DNA of 64,000 nucleotides from Ostreococcus mediterraneus (GCA_012295225.1 WMKK01000019.1:186001-250000), one strand, 5' to 3'. Positions 39,377 to 50,149 are shown, counted from the first letter of the stretch. Notes: generated from the sequence alone by a model not told the origin. Numbers and translations: made by a program.

Positions 39377-42300
39377 ATGCCCGCGCCCGAGCTCTTGCAC
39401 TTGAACGAGATCTACCGCTCGCATCCGTACTGCGAAAACGCCGCCATCGCCGCGGACGTGTTCGCCGCGCTCGCGAATGACGTGAGCACATTGGCCAGCC
39501 AAGGCAAAGGTAGACGTTCTACGCGCGCGACGCGCGACGACGCGGGCGCGCACGTCTCCTTCGACGCGCGCGAACTCACGACGCATGCGTTATCGACGTG
39601 TGTGCGGTGCATAGAGGCGTACGTGGACTTACGGTCGGCGGCAGCGAGCGTGGATGATGATGATGAGCGCGCGCGGGCGTGGACCGCGTTTGACCGCGCG
39701 CGTCTCGAAAGCGCATTCTGTGCGCCCGCATCGCGCGCGAACGAGGATTTTGCACAGACGTATGCGAAGAAATTAGCGACGACGAGCGCGCTGTTGGAAG
39801 TGATGCTCGCACCGGCGACGGCGAGAGGGGTAAAGGTGTTTGAAGGCGCGGCTGAGGCGTTTGCGAGCCGCGCCGAAGCCGAAGCCCAAGCCGAAGCGGA
39901 ACAAAGGGCGCGTTCAAACGCGACTGCGACGACGAATGATGACGCAGACGACGACATGGATGATATCGATAAGGGTTTATGTCGTTTGATTCGCGAGAAG
40001 CCGTGTGGGGCGTATCCTGGGACGTTTGCGATGCTCGCGAGCGGCGACGCTCGAGTGAAGCGGCTGGCGAAACAGTTGTTGCAAGAATCGCTCGCGAGCG
40101 ATGACATCAAGGGGCGAAAGGTGACGAGATGTCGCACACTGCGATACGAAAATGCGTCAAACGCATTGTTTGATGTGTTTGGGTATTGGGTGGAGTGTTT
40201 GGCGGATGCGCAGCGTGAACGTGAGCGTCAAAGCGACGGCGGTGGGGCGAGGCGCGCGTACGCCGCCATCGTTCCAGAGGTTGACTTTGATGGAGACGTC
40301 GTCGAACCTTTCGTTCCGAGTGAACCTCGGCTGTGGTTTTGTCTAGCGTTTGCGCTCGGGATGTCAGACGCAGCGATCACGCAGGCGGTGGTTGAGCAGC
40401 ATCCGATTGTGTTTGAGTTGGCGGTGAAGGCTTTGGTTCGGTCGACAAAGAATCCGCGTTTGAAACCGCCGACGGCGGAGGATATGGATATGATCAAGCT
40501 TGCAAGTAATGCGTGCGATGTGGTACACTTGATCTTAGCATCATATCCACGAGGGATAGAGCACGCGAATGCGTTTTGGCGATTTACATGCGTGAAACCT
40601 TCGACAACGATTGACGCGCTCGCCGCTGCGGCGCGCATGGCGAGCAAAGAGAGACCTCAAGATCAAATCACCGCATTGGTTGCGTTGAAATCGGCGTACT
40701 TGTTGCTTCCGCGTGGCGATGCAATCAGCTCGTCGCGCATCATGGACTGCTTGGTGAAGGATATCCCGCACGCCACAAAGTTTTACGACGCCGAAGTGCA
40801 ATGGGAGAGCCGGCTTTTGGCGTGCACCGCCGTGCTCGAGCAATATTCTGAAATCGGCGTCGACGACGCCGTCTTAACGATCGGGGACTGGTACGACCGC
40901 GTTGGACGCGACATGATTGAAAGTCTTCGACAGATGGAGGCTCTCTCGCCCACGGCGCATCTCAAGCGAGAGATTGTTGCGCGGACGTTGGTGAATACAT
41001 TTGGATACATCATCTGCGCCGACGCCGTGGCGTTGTCGGCGTTATCAGATCCCGATTTCCTCATGTTTGACGAAGATCGATGGCGCCGAGATAAGCGCAT
41101 TAATCCAGACACAGCGCTCGGGAAGCTGCATTTGAGAATTCTAAACACCATGCGCACAGAGAAGCGTTGGAAGGTGAGCACGGCGATTTGGAAGTACGCG
41201 CTCGGTTTTGATCGAATGTCTGAAATCAATCGTACCTACGTCGGGAACTGGGCGCCAAACTACATCAGCGCGGTGATGTACGCGATGGGTTTGCTCGCGC
41301 CCGTCGCGAGAGATGACTTTATCAAGCCACCGCGCCAGGCGTATGACGCGTTTGTTGAAATTGCGTACGGCGAGCAAGACGACGCAAACGCGTTGCGCGG
41401 GATTTTATCCAAGTGCGGCGAGTGGTTCTTTACATCTTTACTCGAGTGTCCACTAACAATTACCGAGAAGAAGCCCCTCGCGCGTTCTGAAGACGAAGCT
41501 AAATGCATGGAAGGGGCGGTATTGTGTACGATGTCGCAGCGTAAATCGCTCGTCTCGTGCGCGGGCGAGGTCTTGAAAAAACACTACGATGAAAAGGATT
41601 TACCCAAGTGCTTCCGGAAAATGTTTCAAGGCGATTACGTCATTCCACGTGCAGTGCTTGCGGCGACGCACAGTATGTTGAAGGATATCAAACGCATGCC
41701 GAGCGATACACCTGAAGAGGTGAGCGAGTTATTAGCCGCGGCGCACACTCCGCTGTCTCGCGCGCGCAACCTCATCGACGCCATCAATCCAAAGGACGAA
41801 GATCGCGTCAGTGCGTTCAGTTCGCACGTGAGCAAAGTGTTGATATCATCCATGAGCTTGTTCGAAGTCATCGTCAAGCACGGTCCGCATCGCGTCGCAC
41901 CAGACGATGACGAACACTTGGTCAACGCGTTGCTCTACTTGTACTTGTTTTGGGATTTGGCAAAGAAGCGCCAATACTTTTTGCAAGGTTCGTTCACCAG
42001 GCAGCACCCTTTGAAGATTTTAGAATCCTTACTCTCGTGGCCACCGGCATCGTTTGCGAAGAACGAACAGCTCGCCACGGCGTGGGTGGATGTCGTGTTC
42101 TTGTTGCGCAAGGACATGACTGACGTCGACCTCGATGCGGATGGCGAGTCAACCTTGGTGAATTCGATTAAAACACACGTCGAATCCTTGTTCGCGTACG
42201 AAGGCAAAGATGGATTGTCCACGGGCCTTCGAGATAAGCTGAGCGCGACATTCCCGGAAATATCCGCGACGTCATCACCGGAAACGAAGACGCCGAACAT

Positions 42301-45300
42301 GAAGCCGACGTTTACGCCGTTCCGAATCTCTGCTCCGGCTCCGGTGATCGACCTCGGGAACGATGAAGACGATGGCGCTGACGCCGCCATGGACACTGCC
42401 GACGCGTTCGTTGACGGTGGCGGATATGACCGCGTAGGCGATGGTAGCGACGACGATGATGGCGGCGAGAGTGATAGTGACGAGGAAGACACCGTCGTCG
42501 TCGCGGCGGGTTCAAACAAGCGTTTGGCGCCGAGCGAACCGTCGTGGTTATTAGCTTCTGAAAAGAAGCGCAAAAAGACGCAAAAAGAGCCAAAAACAGT
42601 CGTCTTTCCGGCCAAAGTTCCCAAGACAACGACAGTGGCCGCGTCTGTGCCCAAGAAGAGCGCGAATGGTGGGAAATTGCCGTTAATTTCCAAGGAGCCA
42701 CCGGCGCCGGTGAAAGACATTCGAGGTGGCAAAAAGTTGCTCTCACACCCGCGCAACGTCATCAAGCCGGTGACGGCGCTCGATCTCGCGCTGGATTCAG
42801 CATCGGTGTCGTACGCAAAGCCTTCATCGATTACCAAACTCATGACGAAGAAAACGACGACACCAACCGTCACGACTGCGCCGCCGGGTTCGGCGCTCGC
42901 GAAACGGTCTTTGCACGCCGACTCGACATCAAAAAAGGCCGCTACTGATGGCTTGGTAGAAGTACCGGCGCCGCCACCGACCACAGGGATGGTTCCATCG
43001 TCTTCAAAGTACAAGCGATCATCCATGTTGCGTGATGTACCTCCTCCTCCGCTTTCGACGTCGGCTCGAGGCGCCGCCGTCGCCGCTCCGCCGCAGGTGC
43101 AAGTCCCGACCATGCCGCTGAGTAGCGCCTCGCGCTTGAAACTTCCAGGCCGAGGGCGCCTGGTTGAAACCATTCGACTCCGTCCCGAGGATTACATTCG
43201 CGGTGTCCTACAACAGTCGCGCGAGGCGTTACAACGCGACAAATTGATGCCCGAACCCAAGGATATTCATCTCGAAGACGACGCTCCCATCTCGTTTACG
43301 TCTGGCAACGAGTACTGCGAGTTCTTCATCCCGCTCATCATCGCTGAGCTTCGACACGAAGCCAGTCGAAATATTGAAGCCGGAAATCTCGACAGCGAGG
43401 AGCTTAGCGTGGTGAATTTCCACCCAGGCGTCGTCGGCGCCGAGTTTTCTGTCGTGGAATTTGCCAAGAGCGACCAACGCGTCAATAAGGTGGACTCGAG
43501 AGGCCGCACACCGGACCCCGTGCGTTTCAAGGTGGATGATTTAGTGCTCATCGAGTCTTCTGTGTCCGCGGGCGTGTCCAACAGTTGGCATTCGAAAGAT
43601 CGCGACGCGCTGAGCCCGCGTAAGGAGGACAAGCCATACGTCTTGGGATGGGTTGAAGCCGTTCCCGGCGCAATGTCGTCCAAAACACCCCTTCGTGTGC
43701 GCGTATTTTTGGGAGGCAACCAAGCTACGTTGCGTCACAATAAAATTTCTCGCGCATTTGCAAAAACGGCGAGTTCGTTTACGGTTTCTCGCGTCAGTGA
43801 GATTCAAAACCAGCTTCGAGAGTTGCGCGCCGTCATCGACGCCCCGTGTTCGTCGTTCTTCCCGTCGCTCATCAAGCCGACCAAGTTTCCGTTACGTCAA
43901 TCGTTCGGGGAATGGGTCGAACCGAGAGCGTTGGATGTCATCCGGACGACACTCAATCAGAGTCAACTCGACGCCGTCGTCGGCGCGACGTCACGGCCGC
44001 ACGAGAGCAATGAAAAAGTGCGCGAGGCGCCCGTGTTGATTCAAGGACCGCCCGGGACGGGGAAAACGCACGTCATCGTGAGTCTCATCGCCGCGCTATT
44101 GAACGGTGTGGACGAATACGGTGAGCCTAGACGCGCACGTATTTTATGCGCCGCGCAAAGCAACGGCGCGATTGATGAAATCGTCGAGCGCGTCGTTGAC
44201 GGTTGGGATTCCATGGATGAAGAATTCCGCGCGTTGCTCAAAGGCGTCAACGTCGTGCGCATCGGTTCGGATGAGAAGATTGTCGACGGTTCGGCGGCGG
44301 AGAGATGTCACGTGAGCAGGAAATTACGCGAGATTGGTACCGACCCGAACGCCGCAGATGTCAACACGTACGCACAAAATAGCGACTATTACCTCAGACA
44401 AATGGATGAAGCCAAGAAGAAGAAGCGCGCCATTGAGAGCAAAATTCAGGAAGAAACGAAGCGGTTAAAGATGGTATTTCGCGACGTTCGGCGCGATTAC
44501 GGATACCAAGTACCCGTTCAAAGCGCAAATCTCGACAGCTTGCGTGCGCAGCTCAAGGCGGTGTACGAAGTGCTCGATTTGGCGGAAAAGAAGCACAAGG
44601 AAAAACTCGCGCAAGAGGGCCGCGCCGAGTCGGTGCCAACGACGACGCCGTTTGAGCGCGTCGTCGATCGCGCAAACATCGTATGCGGCACATTGTCTTC
44701 CATGGCGCAGCTCGCCAAGAAGCCTAAATCGAACGCGCCAAACAGTACCGCCAACACCCGACCGGATGCCAAGCAATTATGCGCGGTGAATTTGTTTGAC
44801 GTCGTCGTCATCGACGAAGCGTCGCAAGCGGTTGAACCAGCAGCGCTCATTCCCATGCAGTGGCTCAAACCCGGCGGACTCCTCGTGCTCATTGGTGACC
44901 CGAAACAACTCGCGCCCACGATCGTGTCCAAAGCTGCGAAGAATGCAAACTTTGAGCAGAGTTTATTCGATCGTTTACAGCGCGCCGGGACGCCCACCTA
45001 CTTGCTCCACGAGCAGTACCGCATGCATTCAGAAATCATGAAGTTCCCGAGCTCGTGCTTTTACTCTGGCCGCCTGCGTTGCGGCTACGGCAGTCACGAC
45101 GAAGAACGTCGCGCACCCTATCACGGATTTCCCAACCTCGGACCGTACCAGTTTTTCCACGTCCCGGGGGCGCAAATGCACCGCGACAGGTACGGCGCCG
45201 GAACGCATTCGTGGTCAAATTCTCGTGAGGCTGAATTCGTATCCATATGCTACGCACAAATTTGTCGCCACGCCGCGAGAGATGTACGTAAGATTCGCGT

Positions 45301-45991
45301 CGGCATCATCACCCCATACGTCGATCAAGTGCGACGGATTCGAGAATTTCTGCAACGTTCGATGAAGAAGAATAACGAATTTACCACGTACGCGCCGGTG
45401 GACGTGTGCACCATGGATCAAACGCAAGGTCAAGAGTTTGACGCGGTGATTATTTCGTGCGTGCGCGCTCGACCGGCGGCAGCGAAGGATAGCGCGACGC
45501 CACCAACGACGACGTCAACGACGGCGCGCGCGCGCGAGAGGGATTCGGATTCGTCCAAGGGGGTTGGATTTTTGAACGACGCGCGCCGGGTCAACGTGGC
45601 GTTGACGCGCGCGCGTCTCTCCTGTTGGATCGTCGGTGACGCCAGCGTGCTTTCCACCGACCAGCTATGGGGAGCGCTGATTAAAAACGCCACCGAACGC
45701 GCGGTGTTTGTCAAATGCGAAAAGAACGAGCCTTTGGATGCGGTGTTTGACGATGAAAAGTGTCGCGTGGGCGGCGTGAAATCGTACTTCCCTCTGCAAC
45801 CGTCGGCGTCGGCGTCCACGCCGGTGGCGAATACCGTGGCGGTGTTGAGAAACACCGAAGCCATTCCTGCTACGCGTTTCACCACGAAAGTGCTCACGAA
45901 AAATGATCCTCGTCAAGCTGCGCGTGTGCGTAACGAGGCGTCTAAGATTTTACATGCGCTCGCCGAAATCGAAGGCGACGGAGGCAAATAG
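39377..45991 (+). CDS. SEN1: Sen1/senataxin-like SF1B RNA-DNA helicase
   Basis: Upf1-family helicase related to Sen1/senataxin, which resolves R-loops and ends noncoding transcription. The ATG at 39377 gives 2204 residues. The N-terminal about 900 residues are an alpha-helical repeat region like Sen1_N; then an acidic/Lys-rich linker (about 950-1250) with nuclear-localisation-like KKRKKTQK. The helicase core: Walker A GPPGTGKTHVIVSL, DEAS box VVIDEASQAVEPA, motif III GDPKQLAPT, motif IV LLHEQYRMH, motif V TMDQTQGQEFDAVI, motif VI NVALTRAR. A helical 'stalk' insertion with MDEAKKKKRAIESKIQEETK lies between motifs Ia and II. All catalytic motifs are intact. Confidence 0.95.
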   Translation: MPAPELLHLNEIYRSHPYCENAAIAADVFAALANDVSTLASQGKGRRSTRATRDDAGAHVSFDARELTTHALSTCVRCIEAYVDLRSAAASVDDDDERARAWTAFDRARLESAFCAPASRANEDFAQTYAKKLATTSALLEVMLAPATARGVKVFEGAAEAFASRAEAEAQAEAEQRARSNATATTNDDADDDMDDIDKGLCRLIREKPCGAYPGTFAMLASGDARVKRLAKQLLQESLASDDIKGRKVTRCRTLRYENASNALFDVFGYWVECLADAQRERERQSDGGGARRAYAAIVPEVDFDGDVVEPFVPSEPRLWFCLAFALGMSDAAITQAVVEQHPIVFELAVKALVRSTKNPRLKPPTAEDMDMIKLASNACDVVHLILASYPRGIEHANAFWRFTCVKPSTTIDALAAAARMASKERPQDQITALVALKSAYLLLPRGDAISSSRIMDCLVKDIPHATKFYDAEVQWESRLLACTAVLEQYSEIGVDDAVLTIGDWYDRVGRDMIESLRQMEALSPTAHLKREIVARTLVNTFGYIICADAVALSALSDPDFLMFDEDRWRRDKRINPDTALGKLHLRILNTMRTEKRWKVSTAIWKYALGFDRMSEINRTYVGNWAPNYISAVMYAMGLLAPVARDDFIKPPRQAYDAFVEIAYGEQDDANALRGILSKCGEWFFTSLLECPLTITEKKPLARSEDEAKCMEGAVLCTMSQRKSLVSCAGEVLKKHYDEKDLPKCFRKMFQGDYVIPRAVLAATHSMLKDIKRMPSDTPEEVSELLAAAHTPLSRARNLIDAINPKDEDRVSAFSSHVSKVLISSMSLFEVIVKHGPHRVAPDDDEHLVNALLYLYLFWDLAKKRQYFLQGSFTRQHPLKILESLLSWPPASFAKNEQLATAWVDVVFLLRKDMTDVDLDADGESTLVNSIKTHVESLFAYEGKDGLSTGLRDKLSATFPEISATSSPETKTPNMKPTFTPFRISAPAPVIDLGNDEDDGADAAMDTADAFVDGGGYDRVGDGSDDDDGGESDSDEEDTVVVAAGSNKRLAPSEPSWLLASEKKRKKTQKEPKTVVFPAKVPKTTTVAASVPKKSANGGKLPLISKEPPAPVKDIRGGKKLLSHPRNVIKPVTALDLALDSASVSYAKPSSITKLMTKKTTTPTVTTAPPGSALAKRSLHADSTSKKAATDGLVEVPAPPPTTGMVPSSSKYKRSSMLRDVPPPPLSTSARGAAVAAPPQVQVPTMPLSSASRLKLPGRGRLVETIRLRPEDYIRGVLQQSREALQRDKLMPEPKDIHLEDDAPISFTSGNEYCEFFIPLIIAELRHEASRNIEAGNLDSEELSVVNFHPGVVGAEFSVVEFAKSDQRVNKVDSRGRTPDPVRFKVDDLVLIESSVSAGVSNSWHSKDRDALSPRKEDKPYVLGWVEAVPGAMSSKTPLRVRVFLGGNQATLRHNKISRAFAKTASSFTVSRVSEIQNQLRELRAVIDAPCSSFFPSLIKPTKFPLRQSFGEWVEPRALDVIRTTLNQSQLDAVVGATSRPHESNEKVREAPVLIQGPPGTGKTHVIVSLIAALLNGVDEYGEPRRARILCAAQSNGAIDEIVERVVDGWDSMDEEFRALLKGVNVVRIGSDEKIVDGSAAERCHVSRKLREIGTDPNAADVNTYAQNSDYYLRQMDEAKKKKRAIESKIQEETKRLKMVFRDVRRDYGYQVPVQSANLDSLRAQLKAVYEVLDLAEKKHKEKLAQEGRAESVPTTTPFERVVDRANIVCGTLSSMAQLAKKPKSNAPNSTANTRPDAKQLCAVNLFDVVVIDEASQAVEPAALIPMQWLKPGGLLVLIGDPKQLAPTIVSKAAKNANFEQSLFDRLQRAGTPTYLLHEQYRMHSEIMKFPSSCFYSGRLRCGYGSHDEERRAPYHGFPNLGPYQFFHVPGAQMHRDRYGAGTHSWSNSREAEFVSICYAQICRHAARDVRKIRVGIITPYVDQVRRIREFLQRSMKKNNEFTTYAPVDVCTMDQTQGQEFDAVIISCVRARPAAAKDSATPPTTTSTTARARERDSDSSKGVGFLNDARRVNVALTRARLSCWIVGDASVLSTDQLWGALIKNATERAVFVKCEKNEPLDAVFDDEKCRVGGVKSYFPLQPSASASTPVANTVAVLRNTEAIPATRFTTKVLTKNDPRQAARVRNEASKILHALAEIEGDGGK

Positions 45992-46012
45992 AATGAATGA
46001 ATGAATGAATGA
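45991..46012 (+). repeat. GAAT tetranucleotide repeat
   Basis: Five GAAT units beginning at the last base of the Sen1 stop codon, in the 116-bp gap between convergent genes. Confidence 0.85.
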
Positions 46013-46107
46013 CAAAATAGAATAGACACACACGCATTTCTAGCACGCAAGTAGCGCAATGTAGTAGCAGTGATGATTCATGTACAACCATCAAGTAATC
46101 TCTCGCC

Positions 46108-47223
46108 TCACAACTCGGCAAACGCCTCGCCCGTGAGTTCGGCGGAGCGTTCCCACAACCACGCCGCGTCCGCCTCCGACAACGCCGGTTTCGCCACCGT
46201 CTTCTCCTTACAATCCGCGTAATACTTCCCACTCGTTGACGCACCATCCGTGACACCATTGGCGAGGAACACCGACGTCTCCGCCCCTTGCGCGGGCGTT
46301 TTCAAAAAGTTTGTACGAATAAAATCATACAACGCCTTTTGCCACCATTTCACGTCGCCGTCTTCGGGTTGCAAATATCTCCCAAGTTCGGTATCCACCG
46401 CGCCTGGATGCAACACGCTCGACGACACGCCATTCTTTTTACGCGCGCAACGCCGCGCGAGCTCGAACGCGAACAACACGTTGGCCAGCTTTGCTTGGCC
46501 GTATTGTCCCCACGCCGAGTACGCGTACTCACCAAACAAATCGTCACGCGACACGCCCTTCGCGGCGATGCGATGCGCCTCCGACGACACCGTCACCACG
46601 CGCGCCTCGCCGCGCAGCGCCGCCGCGCGTTCCAACGCCGGCATCACGCGAGCGGTGAGTGCGTAGTGCCCGAGATGACACACGCCGACTTGAAGTTCAA
46701 ATCCATCCGCCGTCGGCGTGAAATTTGGCACCGCCATGACGCCGGCGTTTAAGATTAAACAATCAATCCCTGCGTCAGCCGCGCGCGCATTAAGCCTATC
46801 GCCGCACGCACGCACGGATTCTAACGACCCTAAATCCAATCGTTCGCACGTGAGTCTCGTCGTCGATGTCTCGTCGTCGACGGTGTTCCCCAAAGACGCG
46901 CCGCCGACATCCGCGCGGAGCCGAGCGCACGCCTTTAGCGCCTTCTCCTCATCGCGACACGCGAGAATGATTTCGTCGTACGCCCCAGACGAGAGAAGCG
47001 CCTTGACTGTTTCGTACCCAATGCCAGTGTTCGCACCGCTCACGACCGCGATGGATTTCCTTGGCGTCGAAGATGAAGATGAAGATGAAGATGAAGATGA
47101 TGACGTTGACACCTGTATCATCCTTCTCTCGGCGCGACGCGGCGCGCGATGCCGCGCGGCATGACGACGAGGCGTCGCGAGACACACCGAGGCGTGCTTT
47201 ACGCGCGCCGCGGTCGCGTGCAT
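46108..47223 (-). CDS. Short-chain dehydrogenase/reductase, retinol-dehydrogenase/POR-like, probably plastid
   Basis: Classical NADP(H) Rossmann-fold SDR (371 residues): cofactor loop VVSGANTGIGYETV, LDLGSLESV, the LNAGVMAVP strand, Ser in VTVSSEAHR and catalytic YGQAKLAN. Overall it is like retinol dehydrogenase/WWOX and the wider protochlorophyllide-reductase group, but lacks enough signature to call POR. The first about 35 residues are basic and Ala/His/Arg-rich with no acids, fitting a transit peptide, followed by a 12-Ser run encoded by a GAAGAT repeat. Substrate unknown. It is divergent from the SNARE gene, with 62 bp between ATGs. Confidence 0.85.
   Translation of the reverse strand: MHATAARVKHASVCLATPRRHAARHRAPRRAERRMIQVSTSSSSSSSSSSSSTPRKSIAVVSGANTGIGYETVKALLSSGAYDEIILACRDEEKALKACARLRADVGGASLGNTVDDETSTTRLTCERLDLGSLESVRACGDRLNARAADAGIDCLILNAGVMAVPNFTPTADGFELQVGVCHLGHYALTARVMPALERAAALRGEARVVTVSSEAHRIAAKGVSRDDLFGEYAYSAWGQYGQAKLANVLFAFELARRCARKKNGVSSSVLHPGAVDTELGRYLQPEDGDVKWWQKALYDFIRTNFLKTPAQGAETSVFLANGVTDGASTSGKYYADCKEKTVAKPALSEADAAWLWERSAELTGEAFAEL
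47069..47102 (+). repeat. GAAGAT hexanucleotide repeat
   Basis: About five to six GAAGAT units; on the minus strand this encodes the polyserine linker after the SDR transit peptide. Confidence 0.85.
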
Positions 47224-47285
47224 GATCGTCGCGCGTCGCAGAGACGCGCCAGTGTGTGACGCATGCGTTTGTGATTCATCGCATC

Positions 47286-48389
47286 ATGACGTCGCCATCG
47301 ACGTCAATCGCGAGCGACATCGCGCGCGCGCTCGATGCGCTCGAACGTGACGTTCGTCGCGTGCAGGAGATGCGCGCAGAGGTTGGATTTCGCGCGCACG
47401 CCAGGCGCACGGGGGCGATTGATATTGACGATGGTGACGATTCGTTGAGTGTTGCATCGACCACATTCACGGCGCGCGCACGCGCACGCGCGCGGGCGAC
47501 GCGCGCGCAGATTCTAGACGCACGCAGCGCATGGTTCGTGGACGGCGCACGCGGTAAGGCGCAGGCGCTCGAGCGATGTGCGGCGCTGGAGGAGCTGATT
47601 GAGCCGCCGCAGCGAGCGCCGACGCGCGCGACGCCGACGCCGACGCCGACACCGTCGACGTCCGCGTGGGGGGATGTATTCGGCGCCATCACGCACGCGG
47701 TGCGGAAACTCACGGTGACGCGCGAACCGGGCGAGGGCGAGGACGCGGGGCGAGTTGAGGCGATTGGTAAGCTGAGATATACGCGCGAGCAGCGCGAACG
47801 CGAAGCTGCGTCTTCGATTTCGGCGTCTACGAGTCGTCGCGACGATGGAGGCGATGGTCTTCGCGATGAGGACGTCAATCGCGATGATGGGTTTGTTGGT
47901 AAGGCGACGTGGTACGAGGGTGCGGCGGAGAGTTTAGCGCGCGTCGGCGCCGGCGTAGGAGGCGCTATGACGTTGACGTCGACGTCGATGTCGAAAGCCG
48001 CAGTCGATGCACGCGTCGACGCAGGTGCTGACAGACGCGCGTTGTTGTCGAGCGCGTCGTCAACTGCGTCTGCGTCTGCGTCGGGGAAACCCTCGACCGC
48101 GCCAGAGGCGCCGGTGCCGTCGTCGAACGCCGAAGAGCGGGCGAGGCGCGTTTCGGCGCTCACCGCAACGTCTCGTCTCGATGCGACGTCAGATACGCTC
48201 GCGCAGTGCAAAACAGCCCTCGACGATGTGAATGACATCGGTGCAGGCGTTCTAGCCACGCTCGCATCGCAGCGCGAATCGCTCATTCGCGCCGGAGGCG
48301 CCGCGCGTCGCGCCCAACGGGACATGGATGAAAACTTGAAAACCATCAAAGGCATGAATTCCTGGACCAGGCTCGGGCGCAAGCCGTGA
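47286..48389 (+). CDS. Qb-SNARE-like protein without membrane span
   Basis: 367 residues from the ATG at 47286. An N-terminal syntaxin-like helical segment (ASDIARALDALERDVRRVQE) is followed by a long Ala/Ser/Thr-rich linker. The C-terminal about 70 residues form a SNARE-like heptad helix: TSRLDATSDTLAQCKTALDD, then the family 'IG..VL..L..QRE.L' as IGAGVLATLASQRESLIRAG, with Gln at the central layer. It ends in NLKTIKGMNSWTRLGRKP, like the region after the Qb motif of plant SNAP33, and there is no transmembrane anchor or second SNARE motif. It may be a SNAP-type protein reduced to its Qb half, perhaps lipid- or partner-anchored. The SNARE call rests on pattern only. Confidence 0.65.
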   Translation: MTSPSTSIASDIARALDALERDVRRVQEMRAEVGFRAHARRTGAIDIDDGDDSLSVASTTFTARARARARATRAQILDARSAWFVDGARGKAQALERCAALEELIEPPQRAPTRATPTPTPTPSTSAWGDVFGAITHAVRKLTVTREPGEGEDAGRVEAIGKLRYTREQREREAASSISASTSRRDDGGDGLRDEDVNRDDGFVGKATWYEGAAESLARVGAGVGGAMTLTSTSMSKAAVDARVDAGADRRALLSSASSTASASASGKPSTAPEAPVPSSNAEERARRVSALTATSRLDATSDTLAQCKTALDDVNDIGAGVLATLASQRESLIRAGGAARRAQRDMDENLKTIKGMNSWTRLGRKP

Positions 48390-48529
48390 CGGCGCGTTCG
48401 CATAGACACACATAGCCACCATCGCGCGCTCGTCTGGCGCGCGCGTGTACAATTATGTAATTGGTATTGATTTTGGTTGAACAATGTCGCGTCGACGACG
48501 TCACACCGCGACGCGCGGCTCTCTTTGTC

Positions 48530-50149
48530 ATGGCGGCAGCCTTCATCGAACGTCGACTCCGTCGCGTGAAATTCGATCAAGCACTCATCGATGATGAACA
48601 CCCAGTCGCTGGTGCGTCCATCGCTCGCCCGTCGTCGTCGATATAGCGCCGACGAACGTCAACGCGCTGCTGACTGACTGACTGTTGAACACGAAACGTT
48701 CGCGCAGTGTACACCATGGAATCCCTCGTTGAACTCGCGCGCACGCTCGATGACGACAGCGTGCGCGATGTCGTCGAACATCTCGCCAATCGCGTGGAGC
48801 ATAAAAGTCCGTACGTGAAGCGTAAGGCGTTGAAAGTGTTGAAGGCGTTGGTGGAGAGCGGCGGCGGTCGCGTCGCGAAACACGTCGCTAAAAACGCATC
48901 TGCGCTTCGTGCGGCTGAACAATTCACCGGGGCGCCGCATCCGAGTAAGGGTGATAGCGTAAACGCCTCCGTGCGCTCGGCGGCGCGAGAGGTGCTGGCG
49001 GTGACGTTTGCGAGAGGAGGGGAGCCGACGAGTCAGCGTGTTCCTTTGGGACGGACGTTGATGACGAGTGCGACGAGCGGCGCGACGAGCGGACGAGCGA
49101 ACGACGACGAGGATGGCGATGCATACGCGTTTCGCACGACGCCGACGAAACCGACGAGACGCGAAGGGGTGTTGGAGGCGCCGCTCGAAGCGTCGTTGGC
49201 GTCGACGCCGAAATTAAACGTCAGTCAAGGCGGGACAAAATGGAAGCCGTTGCGGCCGCCATCACCGGAGACGTCGACGAGGGCGAGCACGAGTGGTGCT
49301 GCACCAGCGGTGTCGTCGACGTCTGTACCGATGAGTGCGACGGCGACGTTGGATTTGTTGAGCGATTTCGCGGCTGGCGGCGCGGCTCCGGCGACGCAGA
49401 CGACGTCAAAGGACGTCGTCGTCGGTGGCGGTGGTGGCGGTGGCGCGTTTGATGTACAGCGCTCGGAAGAACTTCGTGCGATTAATGCGTTGTGTACGCC
49501 GAGTGGCGTGCGTCTGGCACCGCTCGACGGTGATATTGAACGATTTTTAAGCGACGGAGCGACAAATTACGACGCGCGAGGCGTGGTCACGGCGCTCGCT
49601 GAAAAACTCGTCACGTACGCGGGTAACGATTGGAAGAGCGCTTACCGCGCCGCATGCGTGCTCGAGTACGCGAGTCGAACGCGCGGCGCGCATGGTGCGT
49701 GGTTGGTGGATGTGTTTGCGAATTCATCCGCGATGGAGCTCTTGACGTCGGCGGCGACGGACCCGTCGGCGCAGTCGCAGCTCCGACAAAAGTTCACCGA
49801 CACGCACGCCGCGCTATCCAGCGTCGTCGCCAGCGGCCACGGTACGCACGCCATACTAGCACCGGCGCCAATGCCGGTGACAGCGGCGGCAACACCGATT
49901 GATTTACTGTCGCAACTCGGCGATTTAGCCGTCGCCACGCCGCCCTCGACATCCGCCTTCGACCCATTCGTCACGTCGTCGTCGACAACAACGTCGACGT
50001 CGACGGCATATCCACCCGCGTACCAACCGCCCGCGCAACCCATGCGCGGACCGGGATTAGCCGCATTAGATGCCATTCCGCCGCCATCCGCCGAAGCGCG
50101 CGCCAAATCCGTCCCGCAATTCGACTTCATCCAAGACCTCATGAAATAA
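48530..50149 (+). CDS. Tepsin/MTV1-like ENTH-VHS protein (AP-4 accessory), two exons
   Basis: Spliced gene: exon 1 48530-48611, intron 48612-48707 (96 nt), exon 2 48708-50149; 507 residues. Exon 1 gives MAAAFIERRLRRVKFDQALI then DDEHPVA, and joins in phase 1 to VYTMESLVELARTLDDDSVR. The fused N-terminus matches plant MTV1/animal tepsin, where an acidic segment and 'VAPVY' precede the helix. The intron has a GTGCGT donor, three overlapping CTGAC branch motifs (48670-48682) and CGCAG acceptor. The ENTH-like fold continues with HKSPYVKRKALKVLKALV and FTGAPHPSKGDSVNASVRSA; a second VHS-like helical domain covers about residues 270-400. The tail is Pro/Thr-rich. Role expected: trans-Golgi AP-4 coat accessory. 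Without exon 1 the domain would lack its first helix. Confidence 0.88.
48612..48707 (+). other. Intron of the tepsin-like gene
   Basis: 96 nt, donor GTGCGT, branch motifs CTGAC in triplicate at 48670-48682, first AG after the branch is used (48706-48707). Confidence 0.85.
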
